Numbered from the stretch's first letter, positions 1 to 11,465 are shown. The stretch: DNA of 64,000 nt from Diphasiastrum complanatum (GCA_029204225.1 CM055098.1:14772533-14836532); one strand, 5' to 3'. Made by a program: numbers and translations. The notes: generated by a model not told the origin, from the letters alone.

Positions 1-1123
1 ATCATATCTTAAGAATAAGCCAGCTTGAAATTTGTATGAAATAAGTGTTATGTATCTGTCTCTATATGTATCATTGGAGGTCGTGAAAGTGGTGATTCAG
101 GAGAAGGCGCTTGGAAGTTTCAAATAAGACCTAAAAAGAGCAGCTCACAGATTTGTTGTACTTCTAGGTTCTGAGACGCAGTTGGCAGGAGCTAAATCTG
201 TGCGGCTGCTACCAACATCATAAATGCAAACAAGATTACAGTGATTGGACTCAAGCCGCGTTCATTTCGCCCGTATTTATTTGGTAAATTTTGTGAAAGG
301 TGGAACACACTAGAGGCACAATATATTCGTTGCTCATGGCATTTCTGGAGCGTTTGGCGAATTTCGCTTTAATAGGTTGGTAAATTCTATTTTTTCCGTA
401 TCTTACGCAAGGGTGCCTTAAACACAGTGTACTCGAGAACTTTATCCATTTTCTTGTCTTTTTTAGCAATTTTGTTGTTCCTGGTAAGCACAGAAGCTGC
501 AAATCTCATGCTTACAAATAGTAGTATTACATGTAAAGACGATGACAGTCCATGGCATCTGCACGTTTCTACTAACATGATTATTGTGCACATTTGTGCG
601 TTACTGTCAGCTTACAGATTGTTTACTGGATACTTCAGGTAGCACTCCATGATAATTGTCCTTCATGTGGAAATTTCAGACAGATGGCAGAGGCTGGAAG
701 ATTGCAAGATGGCGCATTCAAGTGCCATGTTCTTGATATTTTATGCATTCTTAGTGGTCTATGTGTGGTGGTCAATCTCAGTACAATGTGTCGTTATTAA
801 GCATATATTGAAATCTAAAGCTGTTAGTGCCCTCTTCGTGCTATAACTGGAAAACTTTATACTCTGATTAGCTTGGGTCAAGGAGCTTAGCTGAAATAAC
901 AAAAATCGGAGCTTTATTGAGGCAGAAAATCAAGTATTGATACTTGATTGCGGGTACTGCTTTTTTCAGAGAAATATGGATCCATTTGCAGTGAAAACAA
1001 TCAACGTTACAAGTTTACTCTATCCAACTAAATGGGAAGGCACCTAAGATCACAAAGAAAAACATAGGAGTAGAGTCTAAGACTAGAGAGTGCTACAAGC
1101 TAACTTGCACCGGAACGTTGTTC
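1..1123. other. non-coding flank, no gene seen
   Basis: No frame here resembles a known protein. One plus-strand frame from 427 to 642 begins with a hydrophobic signal-peptide-like stretch, but it opens with GTG and has no upstream ATG, so it is not called. The end of the stretch is the target site of the Gypsy insertion. Confidence 0.6.
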
Positions 1124-1128
1124 GGGAC
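1124..1128. repeat. target site duplication GGGAC (left copy)
   Basis: GGGAC lies directly before the terminal TG of the LTR at 1129. The same five bases follow the terminal CA of the other LTR at 7355-7359. A 5-bp duplication is what Ty3/Gypsy integrases leave, so the element is bounded exactly and both ends belong to one insertion event. Confidence 0.93.
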
Positions 1129-1486
1129 TGTAATAGATCCTAACACCACAGTAGGGCAAACACTAACTGATCCACCCAACCTTGCCTACTCCCTGATATA
1201 GAGTAAGCCCCTCCTAGCCCAGTGTGAGGACTGGTAGCATGCAACTGCCAAGTGTCGGCCATGTGGCACTGACGTGGCCGACTGCACGTCGGGACCCAAC
1301 TGGGGGCCCTATCCTGCTGACAGGGTCCCTAGGCTGTGTTAGGCCCGCCATGGCTATGGACCGTGCTGGGGCACACTACTCACACTGTCTTGCCCTGTTG
1401 GTCATGTACGCTGGACACGACCCTGACTGTGGTATCTGACCTATCTGTGTTCTCTAGGGTTCGGCACTGGTTACGAGCTCGTAACA
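1129..1486 (-). repeat. 3' LTR of the intact chromovirus
   Basis: 358 bp, beginning TGTAATAGATCC and ending GTAACA as read on the plus strand. It matches 6997-7354 at a constant offset of 5868 bases. Because the element is on the minus strand, this is the downstream LTR; it abuts the polypurine tract. Both LTRs contain the same 71-codon plus-strand open frame, which is a by-product of the LTR sequence and not a gene. Confidence 0.95.
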
Positions 1487-1500
1487 CTCCCTCCCCCTTA
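1487..1500 (-). other. polypurine tract
   Basis: On the minus strand this reads as a purine run, AAGGGGGAGGGAG, immediately before the 3' LTR and overlapping the gag-pol stop codon. It is the expected primer for plus-strand DNA synthesis during reverse transcription. Confidence 0.88.
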
Positions 1501-4500
1501 AGAACCGTCTTGGTCCTCTAAGACAAAGTCTGGAAAAATCTTGCGAAGGACGCTGCCTCTTTCCCAAGTGGCATTCTCAACAGGCTGATCATTCCACTTG
1601 ACCAGATATTCTCGGTATAGAGTATGACGAGTCTGCGTCTCTCTACTATCAAGAATTTCCTCTGGTTCATGTGGAGGTTGTTGAGGATCCAATGGGAGAA
1701 CTAGAACACTGTCCCCTACCAGATTATCTGATCTGGTTAAGGCTTTTCGTAACTGACTTACATGAAAAACTGGAAAAACCTTACTGCTGTGTGGGAGTTC
1801 TAGTTCATAGGTGACCTCGCCTAGTCTCCTACTGATGGTAAAGGGACCACAATACCTTGGAGACAACTTAGCACACACTCCTGATTTGAGGGTTTTAGAG
1901 TCAACTGGGACTCTCAAGTAGACTTTCTCACCAGTGGAGAACTGCACATCCCGTCTGTGTGGATCTGCATAATGCCTGGCTCGATCCTGGGATTGTCTAA
2001 TGCTACGCTTAGCATGTTCTATCATCTGGTTTAGGTCTTCTAAAAAGTTTCTGGCTGCTTCAACTTTTTCTTGTTTAAACCCTACAGCTGTGGGTGAGCG
2101 TGGCTGAAAACCGTACATCAGCATAAATGGGCTGTATCCCGTAGCTGAATGTTTGGTACTGTTGTAAGCAAACTCTAATATTGAGAGATACTCCTCCCAA
2201 TTAGTCTGCCTCTTGCTGACGTATGCACGAAGCATATCCTCCAGCACTTGATTTACCCTTTCTGTTTGACCGTCCGTCTGTGGATGGTCAGTGGTACTCA
2301 TATTAAGTTTAGTATGGAGATGATGGAATACTGCCTTCCAAAAATTTCCAGTAAACTTACTGTCCCGGTCGCTGACTATGCCGGAAGGTAGACCGTACAA
2401 TTTAAATAGCCCGTCTACAAACAACCTCGCTAACTCTGGAGCTCTAACGGTTGTTTTGGTCGGAATAAAATGAGCCATTTTGGTCAGACGGTCAACTGTG
2501 ACCCATATAGCGTCATTACCCTTTTGGGTTTTAGGCAGGCCTACTATAAAATCCATGGAGATACTCTCCCATTTACCAGCTGGTATTTCTAAGGGATGCA
2601 ACAACCCTCCTGCCTTTAAACGCTCTGCTTTATTTACTTGACATTTCTGGCAACTGGTTACATACTGGTGGACGTCCTTTTTCATACTGGGCCAGAAAAA
2701 TTGCCTACGAAGAAGCTCATAGGTCTTCTGTATGCCTGGGTGTCCCGCGCTAGGATTGTCATGACATTCATATAGGACCTGCTGCCTATAATCCTCTGAA
2801 TTGGGGACACATACTCTATCTCTATAGAGCAAGTACTCATCCTGAATGGAATACTGTTTCCATTTGAATCCTTGAGTCAACTGACCCTCAACCACTGGGG
2901 TTTGCTTGGGTAATACAGGCTCAGAATCCTCAACGTCATCTGACGACGTATACTCGGACTCATCATCATCCTCAACGGAAGCTGCCGTATTCTTGGATGA
3001 ACTGACACCAGCCCCGGGAACTGGTTCTGGAGTCTGTAACTGTCTGTTCTGGACTGAGTTCCAGATAATAGAGAAGAATGCATCATGCTGGCATTTCCCT
3101 CTCAAGGACTCGAGTAACTCATTACGAATCTGAGTAAAACTCAGCTCGTTTATCATAGGCATTCTGCTAAGGGCATCTGCTACTGTATTGAATTTTCCAC
3201 GCCTATATCTGATAGACATGTCAAACTCTTGCATCAACTCTGCCCAACGAGCTTTCCGACCTCTAAGCTCAGGTTGATTGCAAAGGTATCTGAGACTCTC
3301 ATGGTCTGTCAGGACCTCAAAGTTGGCACCATACAAATAATGCCTCCAAGTCTTAAGGGCATGGACTATAGAAAAGAGTTCCTTTTCATAGGCACTATAC
3401 CTAGTCTGTGCTGGCTCGAGTTTTTTACTCTCGAAGGCAACTGGTCGTCCACCCTGAGTTAGCACAGCACCTACTGCAAAGTCGCTAGCATATGTTTCGA
3501 CCACAAATGGCTGATTGGGGTCGACGACCTTTAAAACTGGTGCTGTAGCTAAGGCTGTTTTGAGAGCATCAAAGCTCTCCTGTTGTGCGGACTCCCAAAT
3601 GAACTCCTTTCCCTTCCCTTTAAGGAGATTTGTCATAGGGACTGCTATCTGAGCATATTCCTTGACAAATCGTCTGTAATATCCCGCCAGACCAAGAAAG
3701 ATTTGAAGTTCCAAAATATTCTGAGGTCTCAGCCAACTGAGTATGGCTTTAACCTTATTTGGGTCCATCTTAATCCCATCTGAAGAGATAATGTGACCCA
3801 AATATGCTACTTCTTCAACGAAGAATTCACACTTGGATTGTTTAGCATAAAGCTTATGCTTTCTGAGCAGTCGAAACACCTTTCTGAGGTGTTTTAGATG
3901 CTCCTTCCTCGTTTTGCTGTAGACGAGGATGTCATCTAAAAATACGACTACAAACTTACCCAAGTATGGTCTGAGGACACTGTTCATCAAGGTCATAAAG
4001 GTAGCTGGAGCATTTGTGAGCCCAAATGGCATCACCTTAAACTCATAATGACCGTGACGAGTCCTAAAAGCTGTTTTCGAGACATCTTCCGATTTTATAC
4101 GGACTTGATGATATCCCGATCTGAGGTCTATTTTACTGAAAAACTTAGCCCCGTCGAGTTGATCAAACAACTCGTCTGCCCGAGGCATAGGGTATTTATT
4201 CTTAATTGTGACTTTATTGAGGGCTCTGTAATCTACGCAAAGACGCATAGACCCCTCCTTCTTTTTCACCAATAAGACTGGTGAGGCCCATGGTGAACTA
4301 CTGGTCTGAATTTGGCCTTTCCCAAGATAGTCTGTTAACTGCCTAGTTATTTCTTCATCCTCTGTTCGGCTGACCCGATACGGAGGTTTAGAAACAGGTG
4401 CTGTACCTGGTACTAGGTTTATTACATGATCTACCTCTCTGCTAGGTGGTAAACCATGTGGCAAATCTTCAGGAAAAACATCTTTAAATTTAGACAATAA

Positions 4501-6285
4501 AGTTTCTAATTTACTGATTTTCTGCTGAATAGAACTGGAAATAGAAACTTCAGGAATAAACTGAAAGTCACATAAGAATACCTGATGGTCTTCGTCTCCG
4601 ATTAGCTGACAGAGCTCTGAACTGCAGACCATAGGGCTGTTGGGAACATCATGCTCCCCATGCAACTGGATCTCTCGGCCTTTATACTGAAAGCTGAGGG
4701 TGTTCTCCTGATAGTTTATGTGGAGGGAAGGTCCTAAACTGTAGAGCCAATCTCTCCCGAGAACAATGTCTGTTCGATCCAGGTGCATTATCTGAAAGTT
4801 TATTTGATCTTGGTACCCCTGAATACCAAGATTTAACTTACTTACCATAGTTTCCCATATTTTTTTATCTTCACCCTTAGCTAATGAAACTATGTACCTA
4901 TGCTGACTAGGTACTTCTGGTAGTTTAAGCTTTTTAACCAGGGTGTGGTTGATGAAATTATGGGTTGCCCCATCATCAACCATGACTCTTACTGACTGGT
5001 TACCAACTTTCCCATGCATACGTACTAGGTCATGCGGCCCAAAGCTGAAGGGTCTCGCTAGCATTGCAGAGGTCAGCTGGCAACAGTGTTCATGATCTTC
5101 ATGATACACTTTTATCTCGGAAGCTGCCGAGTCACTGGGGAAACATACAGTCTGAACAAGATGAACTTGTTTTTTATCTTTTTTATCTTTTTTAGTGAAA
5201 GGCCCCTTGGGACACTGTCTGACTGTGTGTCCCTTGCCCATACACACAAAGCACAAACGTTCTTGTTTGGCTTTCTCAAAATCATCTGGTTTTAAGGGCT
5301 GTATGAGTGAAGGGCGTTTCTGAGGAGCTTCACCTTTAAATTTATCTTCTTTCTTTCTTTTTAAAAATTTCTTTTTAAATTGAAAGTCTTTCTGAGGAAG
5401 CTGCTCAGAAAGTGGTTGCTGTCTCGCTCTCTTCCTACCCACTGAATCATCATAGATTTGAGCATATCTGAGAGCTTGCTCAAGGGTAGTAGGCGAGTTT
5501 CTCTGGACCTCTACTTTATATTCATCTTTGAGGCCACGGACAAATCCTCTGATTTTTTGATAGTCATCCATATTTTTAATCTTTAAAATTGCCTCTCGAT
5601 ACTGCGAGATATATTGGATGAGGGACTTGTCCATTACTGTTCTTTCCCAGGCTTCCCAGGCTCTATCAAATTCATTCTCTGGTAGAAATTCTCTTAGGAA
5701 AGCTTCTTCAAAAGCTTTCCATGACCGGGGAGTCTGCCCAGTCTCCTGGAGATTTAACCACCACTTATAGGCCATAGGCCCTAAAGAAAGACTGGCCTCA
5801 ATTGCTTGCAAATGGTCAGGGGTCTGTTTAAGAGCATGAATGTTCTTCCATTTGCTGAGGAAGGTTTGTAGAATATCTGCATTTCTATCCTTCTCTTCCC
5901 CATTAAAAGTAGGAGGCTCTAAATCTTTAAAAACACTGGGGTGAGACCGTAAAGTCTCACCCGAAACTGATGGAAGTGGAGAAGGGGATAACTGAGAAGT
6001 GGAGGGAAGGCTTCCTTTCGCGGAGCTCAAAATCAAGTTTTTGAGTTCAGCGAACGAGTCGTCCACACTGGACTTGAAATTGGCTAATGCCAGCTTCAGT
6101 TCATCCACTTCTGTTACCAATTGGAGGAACTGCTCCTTGGTAACCAGTTCGTCGAGTTCTTCGGCGAACTGTTCCTGTTCTTCTACTTCCATGGGTTCCT
6201 TCCCTTTTCTGTAAGCCAAGGCTTCTGTTTCAAGTTCGTCGAAGCCTCTCTCCTGGGGTTGATCAGGTCCCTGAGGAGTGGTCAT
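1498..6285 (-). CDS. gag-pol polyprotein with chromodomain (Ty3/Gypsy)
   Basis: A single 1595-codon frame with no stop or frameshift. In order: gag capsid region (about residues 120-300, WWLNLQ motif); CCHC zinc knuckle with Cys345, Cys348, His353 and Cys358; aspartic protease at about 437, reading [10 protein letters not shown]; reverse transcriptase at about 670-860 with the catalytic FLDD at about 782-785; RNase H at about 925-1000 (ASDFAVGAV and TDHESL motifs); integrase with an HHCC zinc finger at about 1173-1215 and Asp, Asp and Glu near 1244, 1304 and 1341; and a C-terminal chromodomain at about 1535-1590 ([16 protein letters not shown]). The protein would package, copy and integrate the element; in related elements the chromodomain targets integration to particular chromatin. 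The protease has Asp-Asp-Gly where Asp-Ser/Thr-Gly is usual. The start is the first Met of the long frame. Gag and pol are in one frame without a shift site. Confidence 0.96.
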   Translation of the reverse strand: MTTPQGPDQPQERGFDELETEALAYRKGKEPMEVEEQEQFAEELDELVTKEQFLQLVTEVDELKLALANFKSSVDDSFAELKNLILSSAKGSLPSTSQLSPSPLPSVSGETLRSHPSVFKDLEPPTFNGEEKDRNADILQTFLSKWKNIHALKQTPDHLQAIEASLSLGPMAYKWWLNLQETGQTPRSWKAFEEAFLREFLPENEFDRAWEAWERTVMDKSLIQYISQYREAILKIKNMDDYQKIRGFVRGLKDEYKVEVQRNSPTTLEQALRYAQIYDDSVGRKRARQQPLSEQLPQKDFQFKKKFLKRKKEDKFKGEAPQKRPSLIQPLKPDDFEKAKQERLCFVCMGKGHTVRQCPKGPFTKKDKKDKKQVHLVQTVCFPSDSAASEIKVYHEDHEHCCQLTSAMLARPFSFGPHDLVRMHGKVGNQSVRVMVDDGATHNFINHTLVKKLKLPEVPSQHRYIVSLAKGEDKKIWETMVSKLNLGIQGYQDQINFQIMHLDRTDIVLGRDWLYSLGPSLHINYQENTLSFQYKGREIQLHGEHDVPNSPMVCSSELCQLIGDEDHQVFLCDFQFIPEVSISSSIQQKISKLETLLSKFKDVFPEDLPHGLPPSREVDHVINLVPGTAPVSKPPYRVSRTEDEEITRQLTDYLGKGQIQTSSSPWASPVLLVKKKEGSMRLCVDYRALNKVTIKNKYPMPRADELFDQLDGAKFFSKIDLRSGYHQVRIKSEDVSKTAFRTRHGHYEFKVMPFGLTNAPATFMTLMNSVLRPYLGKFVVVFLDDILVYSKTRKEHLKHLRKVFRLLRKHKLYAKQSKCEFFVEEVAYLGHIISSDGIKMDPNKVKAILSWLRPQNILELQIFLGLAGYYRRFVKEYAQIAVPMTNLLKGKGKEFIWESAQQESFDALKTALATAPVLKVVDPNQPFVVETYASDFAVGAVLTQGGRPVAFESKKLEPAQTRYSAYEKELFSIVHALKTWRHYLYGANFEVLTDHESLRYLCNQPELRGRKARWAELMQEFDMSIRYRRGKFNTVADALSRMPMINELSFTQIRNELLESLRGKCQHDAFFSIIWNSVQNRQLQTPEPVPGAGVSSSKNTAASVEDDDESEYTSSDDVEDSEPVLPKQTPVVEGQLTQGFKWKQYSIQDEYLLYRDRVCVPNSEDYRQQVLYECHDNPSAGHPGIQKTYELLRRQFFWPSMKKDVHQYVTSCQKCQVNKAERLKAGGLLHPLEIPAGKWESISMDFIVGLPKTQKGNDAIWVTVDRLTKMAHFIPTKTTVRAPELARLFVDGLFKLYGLPSGIVSDRDSKFTGNFWKAVFHHLHTKLNMSTTDHPQTDGQTERVNQVLEDMLRAYVSKRQTNWEEYLSILEFAYNSTKHSATGYSPFMLMYGFQPRSPTAVGFKQEKVEAARNFLEDLNQMIEHAKRSIRQSQDRARHYADPHRRDVQFSTGEKVYLRVPVDSKTLKSGVCAKLSPRYCGPFTISRRLGEVTYELELPHSSKVFPVFHVSQLRKALTRSDNLVGDSVLVLPLDPQQPPHEPEEILDSRETQTRHTLYREYLVKWNDQPVENATWERGSVLRKIFPDFVLEDQDGS

Positions 6286-6977
6286 CTTCGAAATTGAAAG
6301 AGAGCTACCTTAACTTCTGAAGGAAAAAAGTCTAAAAGACTAATTTACAACTGTACAAGGGAAAGGAAAGATGACTTAGCTGTTTCTGAGGACTGTACTT
6401 CCAAAGAAAGAATCAAGAAAAGCCCTTTCAGCTCTTCCTCCACTGCTTTCAGATCTGTTGTCCGGAAAAATCAGAGATCAAGGTACCAAGAAAAAGAAAC
6501 AAACTTCTGATCGTCTTGGCCCCTTCCCTCGCTGTCTGAGGTGTATACTTTTTGCTCCAAAATTCCCGTTTTAGGACCCAAAACAGTTGCAAACTTGTGG
6601 TTCCTGCCAAAGACCTTCAGCGCTGGACCTGCAGCCACGATTCTGTCTCAGATCCGCTCCAAATTCCAGAAAATTTCACTCCAAATTCGAAGTTTCCACC
6701 CAATTTGGCAGCGCTGGACCTGCTCCACGTTTTCTATATAAAATGTGCTCAAAAATCCACAACTGATACATAAAAATCAAGGGTAAATCCCTGATTTTTC
6801 AGCGCTGAGCTTCTACAAGGGATTGTGCCTCAAACAACTGTAAATTCCCAGCAAATTTCAAGGATTTGAAAGCTGTTCCTACAGCGATTTTCCTCCTCAA
6901 TTCTTTCCTGAGAATCTGAGAAATCTTTCCTATCTTCTGATAGCTTTCTCTACTGCTGTCCTGAACTCCCTAGGATG
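6286..6977 (-). other. leader between primer site and gag
   Basis: About 690 bp of non-coding leader between the primer site and the gag start. A phrase like CAGCGCTGGACCTGC recurs (near 6619 and 6709, with related copies close by). It may hold packaging signals, but no specific element can be named. Confidence 0.6.
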
Positions 6978-6995
6978 GAGATGGCTCTGATACCA
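6978..6995 (-). other. primer binding site, initiator tRNA-Met
   Basis: Reading the minus strand just inside the 5' LTR gives TGGTATCAGAGCCATCTC, the usual complement of the 3' end of plant initiator tRNA-Met. It primes minus-strand DNA synthesis and fixes the 5' end of the element at the 6997-7354 LTR. Confidence 0.93.
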
Positions 6996-6996
6996 G

Positions 6997-7354
6997 TGTA
7001 ATAGATCCTAACACCACAGTAGGGCAAACACTAACTGATCCACCCAACCTTGCCTACTCCCTGATATAGAGTAAGCCCCTCCTAGCCCAGTGTGAGGACT
7101 GGTAGCATGCAACTGCCAAGTGTCGGCCATGTGGCACTGACGTGGCCGACTGCACGTCGGGACCCAACTGGGGGCCCTATCCTGCTGACAGGGTCCCTAG
7201 GCTGTGTTAGGCCCGCCATGGCTATGGACCGTGCTGGGGCACACTACTCACACTGTCTTGCCCTGTTGGTCATGTACGCTGGACACGACCCTGACTGTGG
7301 TATCTGACCTATCTGTGTTCTCTAGGGTTCGGCACTGGTTACGAGCTCGTAACA
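6997..7354 (-). repeat. 5' LTR of the intact chromovirus
   Basis: 358 bp, same length as and apparently identical to the LTR at 1129-1486. On the minus strand it comes first, so it would carry the element promoter. It is followed on the plus strand by the second GGGAC duplication. Confidence 0.95.
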
Positions 7355-7359
7355 GGGAC
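7355..7359. repeat. target site duplication GGGAC (right copy)
   Basis: Matches 1124-1128 and closes the insertion. Removing the element and one copy restores a continuous site in which GGAACGT on the left faces ACGTTCC on the right. Confidence 0.93.
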
Positions 7360-8179
7360 CCCACGTTCCGAAACGTTGTTAAAAAAAACCCCATTTCCAA
7401 CGCACCTCGTGGAGAGAGGAATAGGAGGCCAAATAGCTTGTTTGAGCACTCTATGTGAAGGCCATGATGCGCAGAAGGTGATTGTAGCACACAGAAGAGG
7501 GCAAGAGTGACTATGTGGAGATTTGCAAGCAACACAACTTCTTGAAGCTTGTTTTCACCCTTTTCTTCTTTGCTTTGTCTGGAGGCTATAATGCATCGTT
7601 TTCTGTGATTTTTGTTGCTAGGATTGGTTGTAGGGTTGCTAGGGAGAGTGATTGCATGTTCCCAAGCTGCTTTATGCATAGGTGGTCACCATGGCATTCA
7701 TGTGGTTGGTGTTCATGAGGCATTTTGCGTAGTTTTTTTTTCTAGGTGTAGGGTTTAGGGTCTAGTGATTTAGGGTAGGTCTTAGGCGTCCAATGGCATT
7801 ACGGTTTAGGTCTTAGGCATCCATTGGCATTACGGTTTAGGTCTTAGGCTACTTTAGGGTTGTTTCGTCATGCCTGTGGCGGGATGAGGTGTGTGGCCGG
7901 AGGTGGATCTCTTGGAGGGAGACACCGCAGTTTTTACATGTTTAGGTTCATGCAGATGGTGTTGCTTGTTTTGTGGTGCTGCCTTTTTGCACAACGACAA
8001 GGTTAGAGCACACTTGCTTGGTTTGACCAAGCTAGATGGGTGGACCATGGGCATTGCCCTATGTCTGGCAGTTCCTGCACTTGAGCGAGAGCACCATTCA
8101 AAACTGATTTAGTTAGTATTAAACTCAAAAAAAAAAATTTGGCCATTACTCCTTTTTCCACCAAAAAAAAAAAAAATTT
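7360..8179. other. non-coding flank right of the chromovirus
   Basis: No frame resembles a known protein. The stretch holds a short tandem repeat at 7777-7861 and several TTTAGGG-like words near 7750-7775. Poly-A runs occur near 8127-8176. Confidence 0.55.
7777..7861. repeat. 31-bp tandem repeat, about 2.7 units
   Basis: A 31-bp unit beginning AGGTCTTAGGC occurs at 7777-7807 and 7808-7838 with two differences, and a third copy starts at 7839 and decays after about a dozen bases. TTTAGGG words lie just upstream. Confidence 0.8.
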
Positions 8180-8251
8180 GCGATCCAGGTCTAGGATCGC
8201 TGATGTTCCGGATCGCACGATCCGGAACGTTTTTGCAGCGGATCGCGATCC
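8180..8251. repeat. cluster of three GATCG palindromes
   Basis: Three inverted repeats follow each other: GCGATCC...GGATCGC (8180-8200, 7-bp loop), GTTCCGGATCG-CA-CGATCCGGAAC (8205-8228, 11-bp perfect arms), and GGATCGCGATCC (8240-8251, perfect, no loop). All share the core GATCG. Confidence 0.85.
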
Positions 8252-8823
8252 ACTGCGACTTGAACTGTCATACTTCATACGTCATAGATTGAGGACTCTC
8301 ATAACTTAGGCACTTGCACTTCCAAGTTCCATGGGTCAAACCCGGAAAAAAAATCCAGGTTTTCAAAATTCATATGTTTGATTGCTACACCAAAGAAAAA
8401 ATGGATGTTGTATTTGCCCAGAATTATGAATAAATGGCTGCATTCTTCCGATACCTGTTTAAACTTCAGTGTTGTCATTTGTTTCAGCTTCTGATAAGAT
8501 ATATTTCACTTAGTACTTACATATCTAGCTTCTTGACATATGTGGAATGTAGGTCAAGACACTCTAATCCAAGGTGTCGTCTAAGACTGTAGACATTGCT
8601 TGCATTTGCAGACCAGCCACTGGGACTCACATGATTGCTTGCAAGACTCAAGTTGCTACAATATCTTCAAGTAGACACGTCACACTCGCATCCATTAAGC
8701 AAAAAGCACCAGCTGAAACTTGAAACTTGATTATAGTCATCCACAACTAGCTTTTAGGGTTATAGCTTTTAGTAAGTTGTAATTATGCTTGCAAGTTGCA
8801 GCTCTTTAGCCTTTGAGAGTCTG

Positions 8824-8859
<36 letters not shown>

Positions 8860-9837
8860 AGAACTTAGCGGAGCATACAATGCACAATTAAATTGCAATA
8901 CTTCAAAGTTGAAAGTTCAAACTTCAAATAGAAACACAAATTATTAACTCATATTTGAAATACAAAGTACATGCCCGCATGGACTCAATGGGCACATTAT
9001 CGAGCACCTTACAAAGAATAAGAATCTAAGGTGTTAACTTGCTTTGTTGGCCAGAAAATTTATGATTCACATGTGGTGCCAATTTTCTTAGCAATTTGCC
9101 ATATGCATATTGAAGTTGTGTTACGATGCTATTGAAGAACTAAACGGGCTATTGTCACCAATAAAGGAAATGAGGAGAAGGAATCTTGCAAACAGAGAAA
9201 ATTACATGGAGCATGCTTTTGCTTTTAAAAAAAAGTAGTTTAAGTTAAATTAAAGAAGTATTTGGAAAAAAAAAACAGATGCAAACCAAGATGTTGTCAC
9301 AAAGGTTCGAGCAACAAGTATCAAAGTTACCATTACTTATAATTTAGGCCCAAAGAGCAAAGGTACAGTTTTTATTGAAGGACATGCTATAAGAGACAAT
9401 CATGACACTACGCAGAAGGAATTTCAAGGGATATTGAAGAAGAAATTTGGCTACTCGGGTTATAACTTATTCTCTATTGTCTTAGTTGAATATCCATCTA
9501 TTGGCGGTTGGTAAATTAACTCAAGAGAATCTAAATATAGGGCTCCTTTAAAAGCTGCTTTGGTCAAATTTGCAACAATAAACACCATAAATATATAGAA
9601 TGAGACAAATGAGAGTAAGTTTAAGAACTACATAACTGGCAACATTTGTGTTTGGGTGACAACACCACACATGGAGTCAAAAGTTCCAGCAAATGGCCTA
9701 AAAGTCACTTTTATTGCTATCTATAAGTGAAATAACAATGTGATTATAAGTTGGACTTACACACGCAGGGTGCCAATTCCCTCACACTTGTTCAGTACTT
9801 TAGATCTATTTAATATGTACATGGTATGGTGTCTCGC
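8252..9837. other. non-coding, with a TC tract and an ORF relic
   Basis: The stretch has a (TC)n tract at 8826-8856 and an open plus-strand stretch at about 9297-9512 that reads as ordinary protein (with SKGTVFIEGHA in it) but matches nothing I recognise. It probably belongs to a decayed mobile element. No intact gene is seen. Confidence 0.5.
8826..8856. repeat. (TC)n microsatellite
   Basis: A pure TC dinucleotide run of about 31 bases. It is the only one of the window's GA/TC tracts with TC on the plus strand. Confidence 0.95.
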
Positions 9838-9845
9838 CAAGCCCC

Positions 9846-10080
9846 AACACCTACCTTCAATTCACTTGGAGGGATAAATGAAAATTCAAATATCAGGGCC
9901 CAAATTAGGAACCATGTAATATAGTGTTCTAGGGCCTATCAAATATAATAAAAACTGCATGTTCACTAGTAAGAACATCAAAATCCATGCGACTACTAAA
10001 AGTAATGTAAAAGTTAATGATGCCATTATGATAATGTATCAATGATGCATGTAATGGCCAACATATGGACCATTCTGGTT
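9846..10080 (+). repeat. LTR-like direct repeat, left copy
   Basis: Begins CCTACCTTCAATTCACTTGG and aligns with 11466-11716 through shared words such as AAAATTCAAATAT, GGCCCAAATTAGGAAC and TTTAATGGCC/TGTAATGGCC near the end. No primer site follows it, so the identification as an LTR rests on position. Confidence 0.6.
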
Positions 10081-10085
10081 ATCAA

Positions 10086-11103
10086 ATACGTGTACATCTT
10101 GGTGACAAGCCTAAGACCGTTATTTGTACTACTGGTTTGTACGAATTCACATTTTTCCATTTGGGTTTCCTAATGGTCTTGTTATTTTTCAAGACATTGC
10201 GAATAATATTTTTAAATCCCTTATTGGCTCATACGTCTTGTTGACCCCGATGATATACTTGTGCTTAGTCAAGATCCTCCGACATTGCCAAACTTTGTCT
10301 AACCAATCAACATTATTTTTGGAGCATTTAAATTTTTGTTTTTGAGCTCTTATTTACTTTTCAGCTTTATGCCAAACAGTCCAAATGTGTGTTTTTTATC
10401 TGGTAATTGATGCTCGTATTCGTCTGGACTCTTTAAACTCAAGAGTATGAAAAGCCGTCTTAGGCCTTGACACCCAAATCACTTCAACATTCCAAACAAA
10501 ACTTATGCATATTTAAGACGTTAATGTATTAGTGGGAACTGCTTATCATTCTTCCACTGGTGTTCATTTGAAGATTTGGATCGTATATGAATAGATTATT
10601 GCAAAAGATGGGGATTAGCATTCATGTTTTGCAAAGTATAGTTATAGTTATTGTGTTAGAAGCAGTACCATGAGATCTACTTTCCTTTCAAGTAATGGCT
10701 ATTCTCTTGCTCTACCAGGTATTCAAACTTTGGATTATAGTTATGTTACCATTACTTCTTATCTTATTGACATTCTTAAATTTATTGTACATGCTTAGGA
10801 ACATTAGTGGTATAAAACTACTATTGATCAACATTGACGCATCCTTCAGTTTGCTGAGGATCAAGATGTTTTATTGTGCTTGAGTTTTGCTGGGCATAGA
10901 TTTGTGCAAGCCAATAGAAAATTGAAAACCTTGTTGGAAGATCTTGCGCGTTTTCCTTTCTTGCTAGTCGCTATACTTCAACTACATGTATGACGCCTTG
11001 GCCACAAATTAGTGCAATTTATGGTCGAGTGGAATCACAAGCCTATTGATGAACCCACATGGGAGTCTTTGAATGTTTTTAATCATATATCTTCCTTGTA
11101 GGA
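10086..11103 (+). pseudogene. Gypsy pol pseudogene: RT, integrase, chromodomain scraps
   Basis: Shifting plus-strand frames give recognisable scraps. At about 10155-10270, PFGFPNGLVIFQDIANNIF corresponds to the reverse transcriptase PFGL-NAP-TF motif, but the catalytic LDD is destroyed. At about 10362-10395, [11 protein letters not shown] is the palm-domain LYAK-SKCEFF motif. Near 10540, TAYHSSTG corresponds to the integrase TAYHPQTDG motif. At about 11000-11100, LVQFMVEWNHKPIDEPTWE is a chromodomain. Stops and frameshifts are frequent, and spacing between motifs is about half of normal, so there are large deletions. It cannot be functional. Confidence 0.72.
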
Positions 11104-11465
11104 ATGGTCCCGTAACCATCATGTGACATTTTGGGATTATTCGGCCATACTTGATACGATAAATATTCAACCACTTCATCCAGCTATTTTAGCAGACAAC
11201 ACTAGTGCACCACCTCTTGTTACTTATTTGAGTACAATTATGTTTTCTTCTAGGCTTTAAATATTTCAAGTTCATGTAATTCAAATCACATAGGGCATGA
11301 AAAGAGACACAATGAAGTAGCTCATGGAGGTTCTCTACTTGAGAACTAATAGAAATCCAAAGCCAAATCCCTAATTGAGCAATAGCAAGAGAAGTCTCTA
11401 GAATCGTAAGCTACCAAAATGAAGAGCCTTAGTGGCTATTTAAATTTTATACTAAACAAAAGGTA

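Larger units (their letters stand above)
1129..7354 (-). mobile_element. complete Ty3/Gypsy chromovirus, apparently intact
   Basis: This 6226-bp LTR retrotransposon lies on the minus strand. Every structural part is visible: two 358-bp LTRs with TG...CA ends, a 5-bp target duplication (GGGAC), a primer site complementary to initiator tRNA-Met next to the 5' LTR, a polypurine tract next to the 3' LTR, and one uninterrupted gag-pol frame. The frame ends in a chromodomain, which places it among plant chromoviruses. The two LTRs are the same length and I see no difference between them. LTRs are identical at insertion, so the copy is recent and may still be mobile. No other copy of this family was noticed in the window. 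Confidence 0.96.

Noticed and set aside
427-642. Signal-peptide-like small ORF
   Set aside because: It starts at GTG, and no ATG lies in frame upstream of the hydrophobic stretch; no homologue recognised.
1224-1439. 71-codon ORF repeated at 7092-7307
   Set aside because: It lies within the LTRs, on the strand opposite to the element, and is duplicated only because the LTRs are.
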